A model generated the notes under the pieces. It worked only from the letters and a program-made list of their open reading frames with translations, had not been told where the DNA came from and did no database searches. The translations under genes were made by a program, and so were the position numbers. 39,001 nucleotides of DNA from CAXSBR01 sp964236495 (GTDB lineage: Bacteria; Actinomycetota; Actinomycetes; Mycobacteriales; Jatrophihabitantaceae), in NCBI GenBank assembly GCA_964236495.1, contig CAXSBR010000027.1:1-39001 (forward strand), in the 5' to 3' direction. Below are positions 24,623 through 35,281 of this stretch, in pieces. How positions within the stretch are numbered: position 1 is the first letter of the stretch; each line of letters begins with the position of its first letter.

Positions 24623-25384
24623 TCAGGCGACCAACCACGCTTCGCCGGCCAGTGCCTTCCGGAGCAGGTCGGCCGGCACCTCTGCACCGATTCGGGCGCC
24701 CACCCGCCTGGAGTCACCACCAGGTGAACCGTCCGAAGTCGCCGTTCCTGCGCCCAGCAGCGTTGCGGCGGCGAAGCCCGCGGCGAGACCGTCGAAGGCG
24801 TCCTGGCGGCGCAGCATGCTGTGTCCTTCCCGGGGCACCTCGACATAGCTCACCGTGGCTCCCTGCCGGGCGATGGAGCGAGCGAAAGCGGCCGACCCGG
24901 CGGCGCTGGTCATCCGATCGGCGCGGCCGTGCACGATCAGCACCTGCTTGCCGCGCAGCTGCGCGGTCGGCTCACCGGGCGGCAACCACGGCGCGAGCCC
25001 GACAACACTGCGCACACCGTGCTCGCCGGCCACCCGCATCGCGGTACGTCCGCCCATGGAGTGCCCGACGAGGCAGATGGGCAGGTCCGCGCCGAAGCGC
25101 GAACGCAGCAGTTCCATAGCCCCGCGCGCGTCGCGCACCGGAGACATCTGGTCACCGTTCCAGCCGCGAAACCGATTCAGCACCCGAGCCACGACCAACT
25201 GGCCCGCCCCCGCCGCGGCGATCCGGCGCGCGATCAGCGCCATCCGCAGCACCGCCAGCTGGTTGGCCCGAACCACGGCCTCACTTCGCTCACGACCGCC
25301 GTGCAGAACGACCACGAGGCCGCGGGGAGACGCCGGCGCTGCGGAGAACAGCACCTGCGGGTCCGCCGTGCTCAGATCGTCCAC
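24623..25384 (-). CDS. Alpha/beta hydrolase
   Basis: 253 residues from a GTG at 25384. RGLVVVLHGGRERSE carries the oxyanion-hole HGG, and ICLVGHSMGGRTAMRVAGEH the nucleophile elbow G-H-S-M-G. LIVHGRADRMTSA supplies the Asp strand, and VEVPREGHSML the catalytic His. The Ser-Asp-His triad is complete. No secretion signal is seen, so it is cytoplasmic. The substrate is unknown. It lies about 115 nt downstream of ligC in the same direction. Confidence 0.88.
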   Translation of the reverse strand: MDDLSTADPQVLFSAAPASPRGLVVVLHGGRERSEAVVRANQLAVLRMALIARRIAAAGAGQLVVARVLNRFRGWNGDQMSPVRDARGAMELLRSRFGADLPICLVGHSMGGRTAMRVAGEHGVRSVVGLAPWLPPGEPTAQLRGKQVLIVHGRADRMTSAAGSAAFARSIARQGATVSYVEVPREGHSMLRRQDAFDGLAAGFAAATLLGAGTATSDGSPGGDSRRVGARIGAEVPADLLRKALAGEAWLVA

Positions 25385-25500
25385 CCCCGCCGGCTCGCTG
25401 CACTCGACGACACCGCCGCACCGTCACCTTATCCAGTCCGGCTTTCCATCCAGTCCGTCCGCGGGCAGCCGGCGCGACGGGCACACTGGTGCGCGCCTGC

Positions 25501-26568
25501 TCAGTCGGTCAGACCGGGCACGATGTCGTTGAGCTGGAACGTCAGCGGCTGCTCGAGCTGCTCGTAGGTGCACGAGCGCGGGGTGCGGTCCGGACGCCAT
25601 CGATTGAACTGCGCGGTATGCCGGAACCGATCGCCCTCCATGTGTTCATAGCGCACCTCGACCACCAGTTCGGGCGCGAGCGGCACGAACGACAGATCCT
25701 TGCCCGCGTTCCACCGTGATCCTTCGCCCTTGCGCGGAGTGTGGTCGCCGGTCTCGGCTGCGGCCCAGTTCCACGGATGGTTCTCGAAGGTAGTCACCAG
25801 CGGTTGGAGTTCGGCGAACAGTTCCCGGCGGCGTTCCATCGGAAAGGCGCCGATGACGCCGACCGAATTGAGCACCTCGACGTCGGTGTAGAGCCCCAGA
25901 AGCAGCGAGCCGACGGCGTCCGGCCCGCTCTTGTGCACCCGGTAGCCGGCCACCACGCAGTCGGCGGTACGTGCGTGCTTGATCTTGAACATGAGGCGCT
26001 TGTCCGGCTGGTACGTGCCGTCCAGGGGCTTGGCGACGACGCCGTCGAGCCCAGCCCCCTCGAACTCACGAAACCAGCGCTGGGCGAGGGCCTGATCTCG
26101 CGTCGCCGGGGTCAGGTGCACCGACTTGCCCACGCCGGCCAGGGCAGCTTCCAGCGCGGCCCGGCGTTCGGTGAACGGCCGCTGGGTGTAGTCGACGTCG
26201 TCCAGAGCGAGCAGGTCGAAGGCGATGAACGACGCCGGCGTCGCGGTGCTGAGCATCGTCACCCGGGAGACGGCGGGATGGATGCGCTGCTGCAGCGCCT
26301 CGAAGTCCAGCCCGTCGCGTGTTGCGATGACGATCTCGCCGTCGACGACGCACCGTGCGGGCAGCTCTGCCTTGACCGCTGCGACCAGTTCGGGGAAGTA
26401 GCGCGTCATCGGTTTCTCGTTGCGGCTGCCGAACTCGACGTCGTCGCCGTCGCGGAAGATGATCGATCGGAAGCCGTCCCACTTCGGTTCGTAGGACGCA
26501 CCGGGCGGGATCTCGGGAACGGACTTGGCCAGCATCGGCGCGACCGGTGGTCGAACGGGCAGCTTCAT
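25501..26568 (-). CDS. ligC: ATP-dependent DNA ligase of the LigC type
   Basis: 355 residues from the ATG at 26568; the GTG-like upstream extension was rejected because it overlaps the previous gene. Motif I is YEPKWDGFRSI with the adenylated Lys at ~29. CVVDGEIVIATRDGLDFEAL (motif III region), ASFIAFDLLALDDVDY, LDGVVAKPLDGTYQPDKRLM (motif IV) and FKIKHARTADCVVAGYRVHK (motif V) follow, then an OB-fold. Length and content fit the short actinobacterial LigC ligases, thought to act with LigD/Ku-type repair and in base excision repair. It starts 4 nt after the reductase stop, so the two form an operon. Confidence 0.93.
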   Translation of the reverse strand: MKLPVRPPVAPMLAKSVPEIPPGASYEPKWDGFRSIIFRDGDDVEFGSRNEKPMTRYFPELVAAVKAELPARCVVDGEIVIATRDGLDFEALQQRIHPAVSRVTMLSTATPASFIAFDLLALDDVDYTQRPFTERRAALEAALAGVGKSVHLTPATRDQALAQRWFREFEGAGLDGVVAKPLDGTYQPDKRLMFKIKHARTADCVVAGYRVHKSGPDAVGSLLLGLYTDVEVLNSVGVIGAFPMERRRELFAELQPLVTTFENHPWNWAAAETGDHTPRKGEGSRWNAGKDLSFVPLAPELVVEVRYEHMEGDRFRHTAQFNRWRPDRTPRSCTYEQLEQPLTFQLNDIVPGLTD

Positions 26569-26572
26569 CGGC

Positions 26573-27343
26573 TCATTCTCGCCTCTGCCCGGCGATCTGT
26601 ATGCCGGCACCGTCGATGCGGTAGCGGGCGAACGTGGCGCCGTCCTCCTCCAGCAGACTCAGCAACGATGCGTGCCCGAGCAGTTCCGGCACGTCGCCTA
26701 CGACGCGGTGCGACGATGCGCCGACGAGGCGGGGCACCGTCGTCAGGCACAGCTCGTCGACTAGGCCGGCGGCCAGCAGGGCTCCGAACAGCCGGGGGCC
26801 GCCCTCAGTCAGGATGCGGTGGGCGCCGCGTGCGCGCAGCTGCGCCAACGCCGAGGCGAGGTCTACGGTGCCCTCGCCCGCGACGATGACGTCGGCGACG
26901 GCCTCGACCTCAGGCTGCCGCGGTGATCCAGCCGCGGTGATCACCACCGTGCGCGCCGCGCCGCCGGCGTAGTCGAAGAGTGGGCCGCTCAGGTCCAGGT
27001 CCAGCGTGGCGCTGACCACGGCGGTCGGCAGCTGGGTCGACAGGCCGAACCGGGCCCGCGCCTGCAACCGCCGCGGCGTCGGGCGAAGCGCGCGATAGCC
27101 CTCGTTCTGCGCGGTCGCTCGGCCCACCAGCACCACGTCGGCCAGATCGCGCAGTGCCGCGAAGACGGCCCGGTCGCCGGCCGTCTGCAGCCCGCGCGAG
27201 CCGCCGTCCACCGACGCGGCGCCGTCCAGACTGGCGACGAAGTTGGCCCGCACACCGCCTGTCTGCACCCAATTCCGGGCGTAAAGCGCATGCAGGTCCG
27301 GATCGTCCTGCGGGATCGGCAGCAGTGCGCGCACGTCGTCCAT
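26573..27343 (-). CDS. Pyrimidine reductase family protein (RibD C-terminal fold)
   Basis: 256 residues. GGVRANFVASLDGAASVDGG, DRAVFAALRDLADVVLVGRA and TAQNEGYRAL are the family's substrate and NADPH-binding segments. RGAHRILTEGGPRLFGALLA and GLVDELCLTTVPRLVG complete the RibD_C fold. RibD_C proteins reduce pyrimidine or pterin substrates with NADPH; this clade is uncharacterised. It is in an operon with ligC and divergent from zapE by 48 nt. Confidence 0.9.
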   Translation of the reverse strand: MDDVRALLPIPQDDPDLHALYARNWVQTGGVRANFVASLDGAASVDGGSRGLQTAGDRAVFAALRDLADVVLVGRATAQNEGYRALRPTPRRLQARARFGLSTQLPTAVVSATLDLDLSGPLFDYAGGAARTVVITAAGSPRQPEVEAVADVIVAGEGTVDLASALAQLRARGAHRILTEGGPRLFGALLAAGLVDELCLTTVPRLVGASSHRVVGDVPELLGHASLLSLLEEDGATFARYRIDGAGIQIAGQRRE

Positions 27344-27391
27344 TCCAGCACGACCGGGGCAGCAGGTGGCGCAGCGGTAGGGTCGATCGGC

Positions 27392-28404
27392 GTGCCCGCC
27401 GCTCTCGCCGACCGCAGGCCCACGGTGTCGCGATCCGATCTTGTTGCCGCACTGGTGCCGCCGCCGCTGTTTACCGGCGCCACCTTCGACACCTACCGTC
27501 CCGACCCCGCCCAGCCCAGCCAGGGTGCGGCGCTGAACACGGTGCGCTCCTTCGCCGCCGGCCTTGACAACCCACCCGCGCAGTCACGGTGGTGGCGCCG
27601 GGCCGAGCCCTTGGCCGGCGCGGGCATCTACCTCGACGGCGGCTTCGGCGTCGGCAAGACCCATCTGCTCGCCGCCCTCTGGCATGCCGTCGCCGCACCG
27701 AAGGCCTATGCCACCTTCGTCGAGCTGACCCAGCTGGCCGGTGCGTTGGGGTTCGCCGACGCGGTGGAGGCGCTGAGCGGCAACCGGCTGCTGGCCATCG
27801 ACGAATTCGAACTCGACGATCCCGGCGACACCGTGCTGGTGTCTACGATGCTGGCCCGGCTCACCGAGCGTGGGGTGTCGCTGGCCGCGACATCGAATAC
27901 GCTGCCCTCGGCGCTGGGGGAGGGACGCTTCGCCAGTGAGGACTTCGCCCGCGAGATCCAGGGGTTGGCGCAGCGGTTCGCGTCGGTGCGTATCGACGGC
28001 CCGGACTACCGGCACCGCGACGACACCGGGATCGCGACGGCACTGACACCGACGCAGGTGGACGCCTTGGTCGCAGGTCTGCCCGGCGCCACGCTGGACC
28101 ACTTCGCCGACCTGTGCGCGCATCTGACGACGCTGCATCCGTCGCGCTACGGCGCCCTGGTCGACGGCGTGCCGCTGGTGGGTCTACACGACGTGCACGG
28201 CGCGGACGACGAAGCCTCGGCGCTCAGGCTGGTCGTCCTGGTCGACCGGCTCTACGACCGGCAGGTGCCCGTCGCCGCCGACGGCGCCCCGTTGAGCGGC
28301 ATCTTCTCCGCGGACATGCTGGCCGGTGGCTACCGCAAGAAGTATCTGCGCGCCACCTCGCGCCTGGTCGCCCTGGCCAGGTTGGCCGAACCGCGAGCCT
28401 CGGC

Positions 28405-28408
<4 letters not shown>
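27392..28408 (+). CDS. zapE: ZapE / AFG1-like ATPase
   Basis: 338 residues from a GTG at 27392. Walker A is DGGFGVGKTHLLAALW, Walker B is RLLAIDEFELDDPGD, and sensor regions are VSLAATSNTLPSALGEGRF and FAREIQGLAQRF. SADMLAGGYRKKYLRATSRL closes the protein. ZapE is a Z-ring-associated ATPase of cell division in E. coli, and AFG1 is its mitochondrial relative; the actinobacterial role is inferred. Its TAG overlaps the reverse-strand TAA of treZ (28405-28408). Confidence 0.9.
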
Positions 28409-30171
<1,763 letters not shown>

Positions 30172-30282
30172 GCCTGGCTCTGGTCGAGGAAAGCGGTCAT
30201 GGTGCCCACCCTGCCATCCCGGCTCACCACAGGTGCGCGAGGTCGGGAATCGGTTCGGGCCGCGGCGCGCTCTGAAGCCGCG

Positions 30283-31125
30283 TTAGGGAGCCGGAGCGGA
30301 TGCCCAGTTGGCGAGCAGGGGAAGCACCCGGGCGGTGGGTGAGTCGGGCTCGACGGTGTAGACGACGAGGCGCTGATCCGGGTCGTTCGGCCCGATGACC
30401 GACTCGATGCCGAAGCTGAGCGGCCCGGCGACGGCGTGGGTGACGTGCTTGGTCAGCGAGGTGCGAAAGGTGACCTGGTGGTCGTTCCACCATCGTTCGA
30501 CGTCGGGGTCGTGGCGGCGCAGTTCGTCTACCAGGGCGGCAAGGTGTTGGTCGTCCGGGCGGCGTCCGACCTCGTACCGCAGCGCTCCGACGGCCGACGC
30601 GGCGAAGTCGGCCCAGTTGGTGATCCGCTCACGGGCAGCGGGGTCGAGGAACAGCCATCGGACGAACGACGCTCCAGGTGCAGCCGGCCAGCCCAGGACC
30701 TCGCGAAGCAGGCCGTTGCTGGCGAGCACGTCCGAGCGGCGCCCGAGCAGCAGCGTCGGTACGTGGTCGAGCACAGCCATCAACCTCAGCATCCCGGGGT
30801 CGGCACGGGCCGGAAGGTCGCGCACGGCTCGTCGCCGCCTCAGGGTGGGCGCGGCGAGGTTTTGCAGGTGGGCCGCTTCGACGTCGTCGAGCTGGAGGGC
30901 GCGAGACAGCGCCTCGACGACGTCGTCGGTGACGGTCTGCTGCCGGCCCTGCTCGAGACGGCTGTAATGGTCGGGGCTCAGCCCGGCGAGGACCGCCAGT
31001 TCCTCCTTGCGCAGGCCCGGCACCCGACGCGGGCCGGGGAACGGTGTGATGCCGGCCTGCGCCGGGGTGAGGCGATCGCGGCGGGAACGCAGGAACGCGC
31101 CCAGCGGCGAACGGTCGGTCGGCAT
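30283..31125 (-). CDS. XRE-family regulator with MmyB-like C-terminal domain
   Basis: 280 residues. MPTDRSPLGAFLRSRRDRLT, VPGLRKEELAVLAGLSPDHY and SRLEQGRQQTVTDDVVEALS form the Cro/C1 helix-turn-helix. The rest (from ~100) is the MmyB-like domain with VLDHVPTLLLGRRSDVLASN, DPAARERITNWADFAASAVG and RWWNDHQVTFRT. These regulators commonly act on a neighbouring short-chain dehydrogenase, and a divergent SDR gene follows at 31227. The ligand is unknown. Confidence 0.93.
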   Translation of the reverse strand: MPTDRSPLGAFLRSRRDRLTPAQAGITPFPGPRRVPGLRKEELAVLAGLSPDHYSRLEQGRQQTVTDDVVEALSRALQLDDVEAAHLQNLAAPTLRRRRAVRDLPARADPGMLRLMAVLDHVPTLLLGRRSDVLASNGLLREVLGWPAAPGASFVRWLFLDPAARERITNWADFAASAVGALRYEVGRRPDDQHLAALVDELRRHDPDVERWWNDHQVTFRTSLTKHVTHAVAGPLSFGIESVIGPNDPDQRLVVYTVEPDSPTARVLPLLANWASAPAP

Positions 31126-31138
31126 GTCGATCAGGGTA
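31126..31138 (-). promoter_or_regulatory. Leaderless -10 box of the XRE gene
   Basis: TACCCT on the minus strand (31133-31138) lies 7 nt before the ATG at 31125, which places the transcript start on the start codon. It matches the TANNNT leaderless pattern of actinobacteria. The -35 is weak. Confidence 0.5.
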
Positions 31139-31226
31139 GGTGCCGCTTAAATCTCTGCCAGGGCATGTCGTGCCCAGGCACCGCTCGTCCTGGCGCCGCC
31201 GTCGGCGAGCCGGTCGACTTATATCC

Positions 31227-31982
31227 ATGACCTCCGCTACCGCACCTCGCACCGTCCTCGTTACCGGGTCCACCAGCGGCATCGGCGCGGCCACCGCCCG
31301 CGCCCTCGCCGCCGCTGGGTGGCACGTCGTCGTCACCGGACGCGACCAGGCCCGCGGCACCTCCGTCGTCGACGACGTCACGGCGGCCGGGGGCCGCGCG
31401 GTCTTCGTCCCCTCTGACCTGACTGCTGCCCCGGACGAGCTGCGGGCATTCGCTGCGGCCGTAGTCGAGGCCGCCGGCGGCCGGCTCGACGCCGTGGTCC
31501 ACAACGCCGCGCTCTGCCCGGCCGTCGACACACTGTCACTGACCGACGCCGATCTCGAGGCCGCGCTCGCTGTCAACATTCGCGCGCCCCACGTGTTGAC
31601 CGCCGCGCTCGTGCCTGCCATGGTCAACCGCGGCACCGGTGGAATCGTCGTCATCGGGTCCTGGATGGCACACGTGGGCCATGCGTTCGTCGGCCTGTAC
31701 TCGGCGACCAAAGCGGCCGAGATCCAGTTGGCGCGCAGCTGGGCGGCAGAATTCGGGTCTCGCGGTGTCCGCGTCAACACCGTGTCACCGGGTGCCACCC
31801 GAACCCCGATCAACGCCGCCAACGACGACGTCATCGCGCAGATGACGGCCGGAACGCCCGCCGGGCGGCCCGGAACACCCGACGAGATCGCCGCCGCGGT
31901 GGCATGGGTGCTGTCCGACGACGCGTCCTACCTGCACGGAGCCGAACTCGCCGTCGACGGCGGTATCACCTCGACCCGCTGA
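31227..31982 (+). CDS. Short-chain dehydrogenase/reductase
   Basis: 251 residues from the ATG at 31227. TVLVTGSTSGIGAATARALA is the glycine-rich NAD(P) site, and AVVHNAAL the NAA motif. VIGSWMAHVGHAFVGLYSAT with YSATKAAEIQLARSW gives the catalytic Ser-Tyr-Lys. RVNTVSPGATRTPI and LHGAELAVDGGITST close the fold. The family reduces carbonyls or oxidises alcohols; the substrate is unknown. It is divergent from the XRE regulator that probably controls it. Confidence 0.94.
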   Translation: MTSATAPRTVLVTGSTSGIGAATARALAAAGWHVVVTGRDQARGTSVVDDVTAAGGRAVFVPSDLTAAPDELRAFAAAVVEAAGGRLDAVVHNAALCPAVDTLSLTDADLEAALAVNIRAPHVLTAALVPAMVNRGTGGIVVIGSWMAHVGHAFVGLYSATKAAEIQLARSWAAEFGSRGVRVNTVSPGATRTPINAANDDVIAQMTAGTPAGRPGTPDEIAAAVAWVLSDDASYLHGAELAVDGGITSTR

Positions 31983-32140
31983 ACGGCAAACGGCGATCCT
32001 CCAGCGCCGAGCGGGGGCCCAGATCGTGCAACGCCTGGTCCAGTGGGTGTTGCGGCACGTATTGCCCACCGGGCTGTTTATCGACGCCTCCGGTTACTTC
32101 ACCAGCATGACGCCTACATGGTTATGTGGACTCGCGCATG
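31983..32140. other. Intergenic stretch after the SDR gene
   Basis: About 160 bases with no supported gene. One frame reads like a short hydrophobic peptide but has no family match. It ends at the left repeat (32141). Confidence 0.35.
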
Positions 32141-32302
32141 GTGTCGGCAACGATGGCGGTTGAGAGCGCCATCGTTTTCTTGACGTAAAGCCGTCCGGTA
32201 CTGCGAGGGTGTCGGGAAGTCATGTGAAGGTCGCTGTGACCTGTGGTCCGCGTGGGGCTGACACGAACTTTGGACACTGGCCAGCGTGTCAAGAAACCCA
32301 CC
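32141..32302 (+). repeat. Diverged direct repeat, copy A
   Basis: This 162-bp segment aligns end to end with 35125-35268. Shared landmarks in order: GTGTC-G-CAACGAT at the left edge, ACGTAAA, the 13-mer GTGGGGCTGACAC (32252-32264 here), GACAC, TGTCAA and AACCC at the right edge. Copy A holds an ~18-bp hairpin insert that copy B lacks. The many GTGTC/GACAC units look like the multi-site ends of a transposable element, but no transposase is next to it. Confidence 0.7.
32149..32182 (+). terminator. Intrinsic terminator-like hairpin
   Basis: AACGATGGCG (32149-32158) pairs perfectly with CGCCATCGTT (32167-32176) around an 8-nt loop, followed by TTCTTG. It is the best intrinsic terminator in the window. 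It lies inside repeat copy A and could end the SDR transcript. Confidence 0.65.
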
Positions 32303-32353
32303 TGATTTGGCCCGATCTGTCGCCCCGATGCTTGCTGAGCTCAGCGCCCGGAG

Positions 32354-33730
32354 TCACTCGTTTGCGCTGCTGGGGATCTGCTCTGGCATGCGGGTGTAGC
32401 TGCGTGTCAACGTCGTGCCGTGAAGATTCTTCTTCTCAATGGTGTCGGGACGATCGAATAGGCGGCGGTGGACAAGTTGTGACCCGACGATGCCGCCGTT
32501 TGCCTGGTCGTCTGCGAAATGCGCGTCGAGCTTGTCCTTCGACTGCTTGTCTCTCTGCACGGGCGTCCTGCGCTCGGGGGTCAACAGCACGAGCAGAGCC
32601 AGCAGCGCGGCGACTGAAGGCGTTCGGACCAGTTCGTGAGGATAAAGCAGCGTGCGCCAGCCCTGGCAGGACGTGATGATCACCAGTATCACCAACGGGA
32701 GATGTAGGACGTTGGAATGCAGCCATGCGCCGCGGGCGGCAGCTGTGACCAGCAGGGCGGCCAGCGCCACCAGGGTAGGGGCGGTGACTGAGCCGATCTC
32801 GGACTCGTTGAAGTCACCGAGCGTGAGCGTGTGTGCGTCGTTGAATGTCATCAGCCAGCCGTGAATGGGCCAGCCTAGATTGCCGTCTTGGTAGTCCGCT
32901 GGCCACTGATGGAGCCGGGACACGACGTAGAGGTACCAGACCGCCAGCGGCACGGGGGCCAGCGCAAGTGCCGCCAACCGCCTGCGCGCGCCCGCAGTCC
33001 AACTTCGTTCGCGGAAACATCCGATGATTTCGAAGGCCGCGAGCCCGACCGGTAGCGCGACGTACTGTTCCTTGTCCAGGCACGCGAGCATCAGCAGCGC
33101 ACTGGCCAGTCCGATCCGTCGGCGATGCCAGAACAGCAGTGCGCCGAGCACCAGAGCTGCGCCGACCGCCTCGGTTGTCGACACCGTCGCTGAGTAGAGC
33201 AGGCCCGGCGAAGTTGCGACCAACAAGCCGAGCCAGGGACGACCTCCGAGATCGTGGGCTAGCCGGCTGGCGAGCCAGCCGGCCGCGCCGAGACCGATCA
33301 GGCTCAACGCGAACAGTGCTGCGGGAATCGCGTCGGGGTGGCCTGCCGACAACCCGAATGCCAACCAGCCGTGAAGTGGATGTCCGTAGCGGTAGGCGGC
33401 CTGGTCGATCAGGCTGTGTGCTTGACCGAGTGCAAACGGATCGCGCGCGATCGCGTAGTAGTAGACGCCGTCGTAGTGCTGCGCGGGCGTCACCAGCGGG
33501 AAGTGCGGGTCACCGGCGCGTACGAGCTCTGCCAGCGGATCGGTGCCGGCCAGGTCGATCATTGCCTTCGGGTCGAGCGAGCCACCTTGAGACACGAAGG
33601 CCGCGACGAAGCCGGCCAACGCTGACAGCGCCCCGAAAATCAGCGCCGCCCATCGCTCCGGGCGACCGGAGCGAGCCGAGAACAGCTGCTCAGCAGATGT
33701 CGAGATCCTGTCCGCGGCCGTCGCTCTCAC
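32354..33730 (-). CDS. Polytopic membrane protein, glycosyltransferase-C-like
   Basis: 458 residues with ten or more hydrophobic helices. LVTPAQHYDGVYYYAIARDP has the lumenal acidic-aromatic loop of GT-C type membrane proteins (an H-x-DG-x-x-Y-x-x-IA pattern), and RYGHPLHGWLAFGLSAG follows. Such proteins transfer sugars from lipid carriers, though many family members are uncharacterised. The last ~65 residues (after ~393) are hydrophilic and unusual, and may be out-of-family. It overlaps the anti-sigma gene by 4 nt, so the three genes form one operon. Confidence 0.75.
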   Translation of the reverse strand: MRATAADRISTSAEQLFSARSGRPERWAALIFGALSALAGFVAAFVSQGGSLDPKAMIDLAGTDPLAELVRAGDPHFPLVTPAQHYDGVYYYAIARDPFALGQAHSLIDQAAYRYGHPLHGWLAFGLSAGHPDAIPAALFALSLIGLGAAGWLASRLAHDLGGRPWLGLLVATSPGLLYSATVSTTEAVGAALVLGALLFWHRRRIGLASALLMLACLDKEQYVALPVGLAAFEIIGCFRERSWTAGARRRLAALALAPVPLAVWYLYVVSRLHQWPADYQDGNLGWPIHGWLMTFNDAHTLTLGDFNESEIGSVTAPTLVALAALLVTAAARGAWLHSNVLHLPLVILVIITSCQGWRTLLYPHELVRTPSVAALLALLVLLTPERRTPVQRDKQSKDKLDAHFADDQANGGIVGSQLVHRRLFDRPDTIEKKNLHGTTLTRSYTRMPEQIPSSANE

Positions 33731-34485
33731 GAACTCGTAGGGCGTGCGTGTGCCGCGGTCGTGGTCGTTTCGGTCGGCGGGCTGGGCGGTAGTTGGGATG
33801 CCGACGGGGCAACTGGTACCGGATCGCCGAGTATCAGCTGATAGCCCTGCGTCGTGATGTGCAGTCGGCCGGAGGCAAGCTCGACCTGCATCGAAGGTGC
33901 CGCGGAGATGCCGTAGGGAACACCGATCGCGTCGATGCCGGCGATCGCTGCTAGTTGTGAACGGTCGTGCCCGCGGTAGTCACTGTGGTTGCCGCTGACA
34001 CCATGAACTCGCAACCGGCCATCGCCAAGGACGGTGAAGTTCGCCTGAAAGGCGGCCAGGCCGTCTTGGAACTCGATGCGGTTCCCCGTGCTCAAGAAGG
34101 TGACGCTGGCGCTCGTCGAGGCAGAGATCGTGGTGGTGTTCCCGTCGGGCGCCTGCACTGTCCTGAGCACCCAGGTGTGTCCGAGCACGCCGGCCAATGC
34201 GCTCGATCTGCCAAGCGCCGGCTGATCGGGACGCGAACCACGACCGACGAGCAGCGCGAGAGTCACGACAATGCCCACGACAGCAGCGGCGGCCAGGATG
34301 GGGGCGATGCGCGCTCCCATCGATCGAGGTCGTCGCTCGGGCTCTGCTGGGGCGCTGACCACCCACACCGGCTCGTGAGTCGCGTCGTGGCGCGGGCCGT
34401 CGGCGGGGCGGAGCCGATCGGCGGTGATTGCAGCTCCGCGCTCGTGCAGCGCTGCTCGCAGCTTGTCTTCCAGCTCACTGGTCAT
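33727..34485 (-). CDS. Probable anti-sigma factor / membrane-anchored META-like protein
   Basis: 252 residues from the ATG at 34485, overlapping the sigma gene by 11 nt. MTSELEDKLRAALHERGAAI is the cytoplasmic part, and IAPILAAAAVVGIVVTLALL is a single membrane helix at ~57-77. The extracytoplasmic region has HTWVLRTVQAPDGNTTTIS, VTFLSTGNRIEFQDGLAAFQA and YQLILGDPV, with a Thr/Pro-rich end. Position after a sigma gene and the one-helix topology fit an anti-sigma factor. The extracellular part resembles a META/HslJ-like small barrel, which is weak. Confidence 0.7.
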   Translation of the reverse strand: MTSELEDKLRAALHERGAAITADRLRPADGPRHDATHEPVWVVSAPAEPERRPRSMGARIAPILAAAAVVGIVVTLALLVGRGSRPDQPALGRSSALAGVLGHTWVLRTVQAPDGNTTTISASTSASVTFLSTGNRIEFQDGLAAFQANFTVLGDGRLRVHGVSGNHSDYRGHDRSQLAAIAGIDAIGVPYGISAAPSMQVELASGRLHITTQGYQLILGDPVPVAPSASQLPPSPPTETTTTAAHARPTSS

Positions 34486-34990
34486 GGTTGGCTCCAAGGC
34501 GGCTGTTGAGGGTTTTCAAGGCCCGATCGAGTGCGCTGGACACTGCGCCGGCGCGGATTCCCAGCACCGATGCAATCTCGGCGACGGCGAGGTCTTCGTA
34601 AAAGCGCAGGACCACGACTTCCCGCTGGCGTAACGGCAGCGTGTCGACGATCGCGAGAAGCCGCCGCCCGGACTCGCTTCGCAGCAGCGGCGCGTCAGCA
34701 GATTCGTCAACCGCTTGACCCGCGCCGACGCTGCGAAGATAAGTGCGGGCGGTGCGTCGCCGGCGCAGCGTCGAGCGCGATCGGTTGATGACCGCCGTCC
34801 GCAGGTAGCGCAGCGCGTCGTCGGGCATCGCTTGCCCGGCCAACGCCATGAACACGTCTTGGACGACATCCTCGGCACTGTCGAGATCATCGACGAGCTG
34901 CGCAGCCAGACGCACCAACGGCAAGTAGTAGCGCTCATGAAGTCGCGCGTACCCGGCCACCGCATCAGTCGGCAGGATCATCACACCCAT
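34475..34990 (-). CDS. ECF sigma factor of the SigE family
   Basis: 171 residues. Region 2 is YARLHERYYLPLVRLAAQLV, then DDLDSAEDVVQDVFMALAGQ; region 4 is LPLRQREVVVLRFYEDLAVA, then EIASVLGIRAGAVSSALDRA and LKTLNSRLG. It lacks a C-terminal extension. It should direct RNA polymerase to its own promoter and to a small regulon, released when the downstream anti-sigma factor senses a signal. Start MGVM at 34990; ATG at 34981 is an alternative. Confidence 0.92.
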   Translation of the reverse strand: MGVMILPTDAVAGYARLHERYYLPLVRLAAQLVDDLDSAEDVVQDVFMALAGQAMPDDALRYLRTAVINRSRSTLRRRRTARTYLRSVGAGQAVDESADAPLLRSESGRRLLAIVDTLPLRQREVVVLRFYEDLAVAEIASVLGIRAGAVSSALDRALKTLNSRLGANHDQ

Positions 34991-34997
34991 ATAGACG

Positions 34998-35027
34998 CGG
35001 ACGGGACGTCGATCTCACGCGAGTTGC
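34998..35027 (-). promoter_or_regulatory. Candidate autoregulated ECF promoter
   Basis: On the minus strand GCAACT (35022-35027) and CGTCCG (34998-35003) are 18 nt apart, 7 nt before the ATG at 34990. GCAAC/CGTC pairs are what SigE-like ECF factors recognise. A second CGTC lies right next to the start codon, so the exact -10 is uncertain. Confidence 0.4.
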
Positions 35028-35124
35028 GTACTCGGAAAATTTGAGCGCGCTCGCGCCGAAGCCTGCCGCGCAACGTCGCCTTCTCTGCGCGCGGGCGAAC
35101 TTGGCATGATCGAATTAAGCCCGA

Positions 35125-35268
35125 GTGTCAGCAACGATCCGTTTCGCTTACGTAAACCATGACGTCGCTTGAGTGCGTCAGGAACTCGTCTAAAGCCTGC
35201 TGTCGCAGGTGGTGCCTGTGGGGCTGACACGGGTTTCTGACACCGCGGCGACTGTCAATTAACCCCTC
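35125..35268 (+). repeat. Diverged direct repeat, copy B
   Basis: The partner of 32141-32302 in the same orientation. GTGGGGCTGACAC is at 35218-35230, 2966 bp from its counterpart. The hairpin of copy A is missing; CAACGAT runs directly into the next block. It lies between the sigma-gene promoter and the TmrB-like pseudogene. Confidence 0.7.
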
Positions 35269-35281
35269 CGGTATCAGTCAA

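Noticed and set aside
32254..32264. GGGGCTGACAC as a possible 5' end of tmRNA (also at 35220)
   Set aside because: tmRNA begins GGGGCTGA but must be followed by GGTTTCGAC, a tag reading frame and a tRNA-like CCA end about 350 nt later. None of these is present, and both copies belong to the diverged direct repeats.
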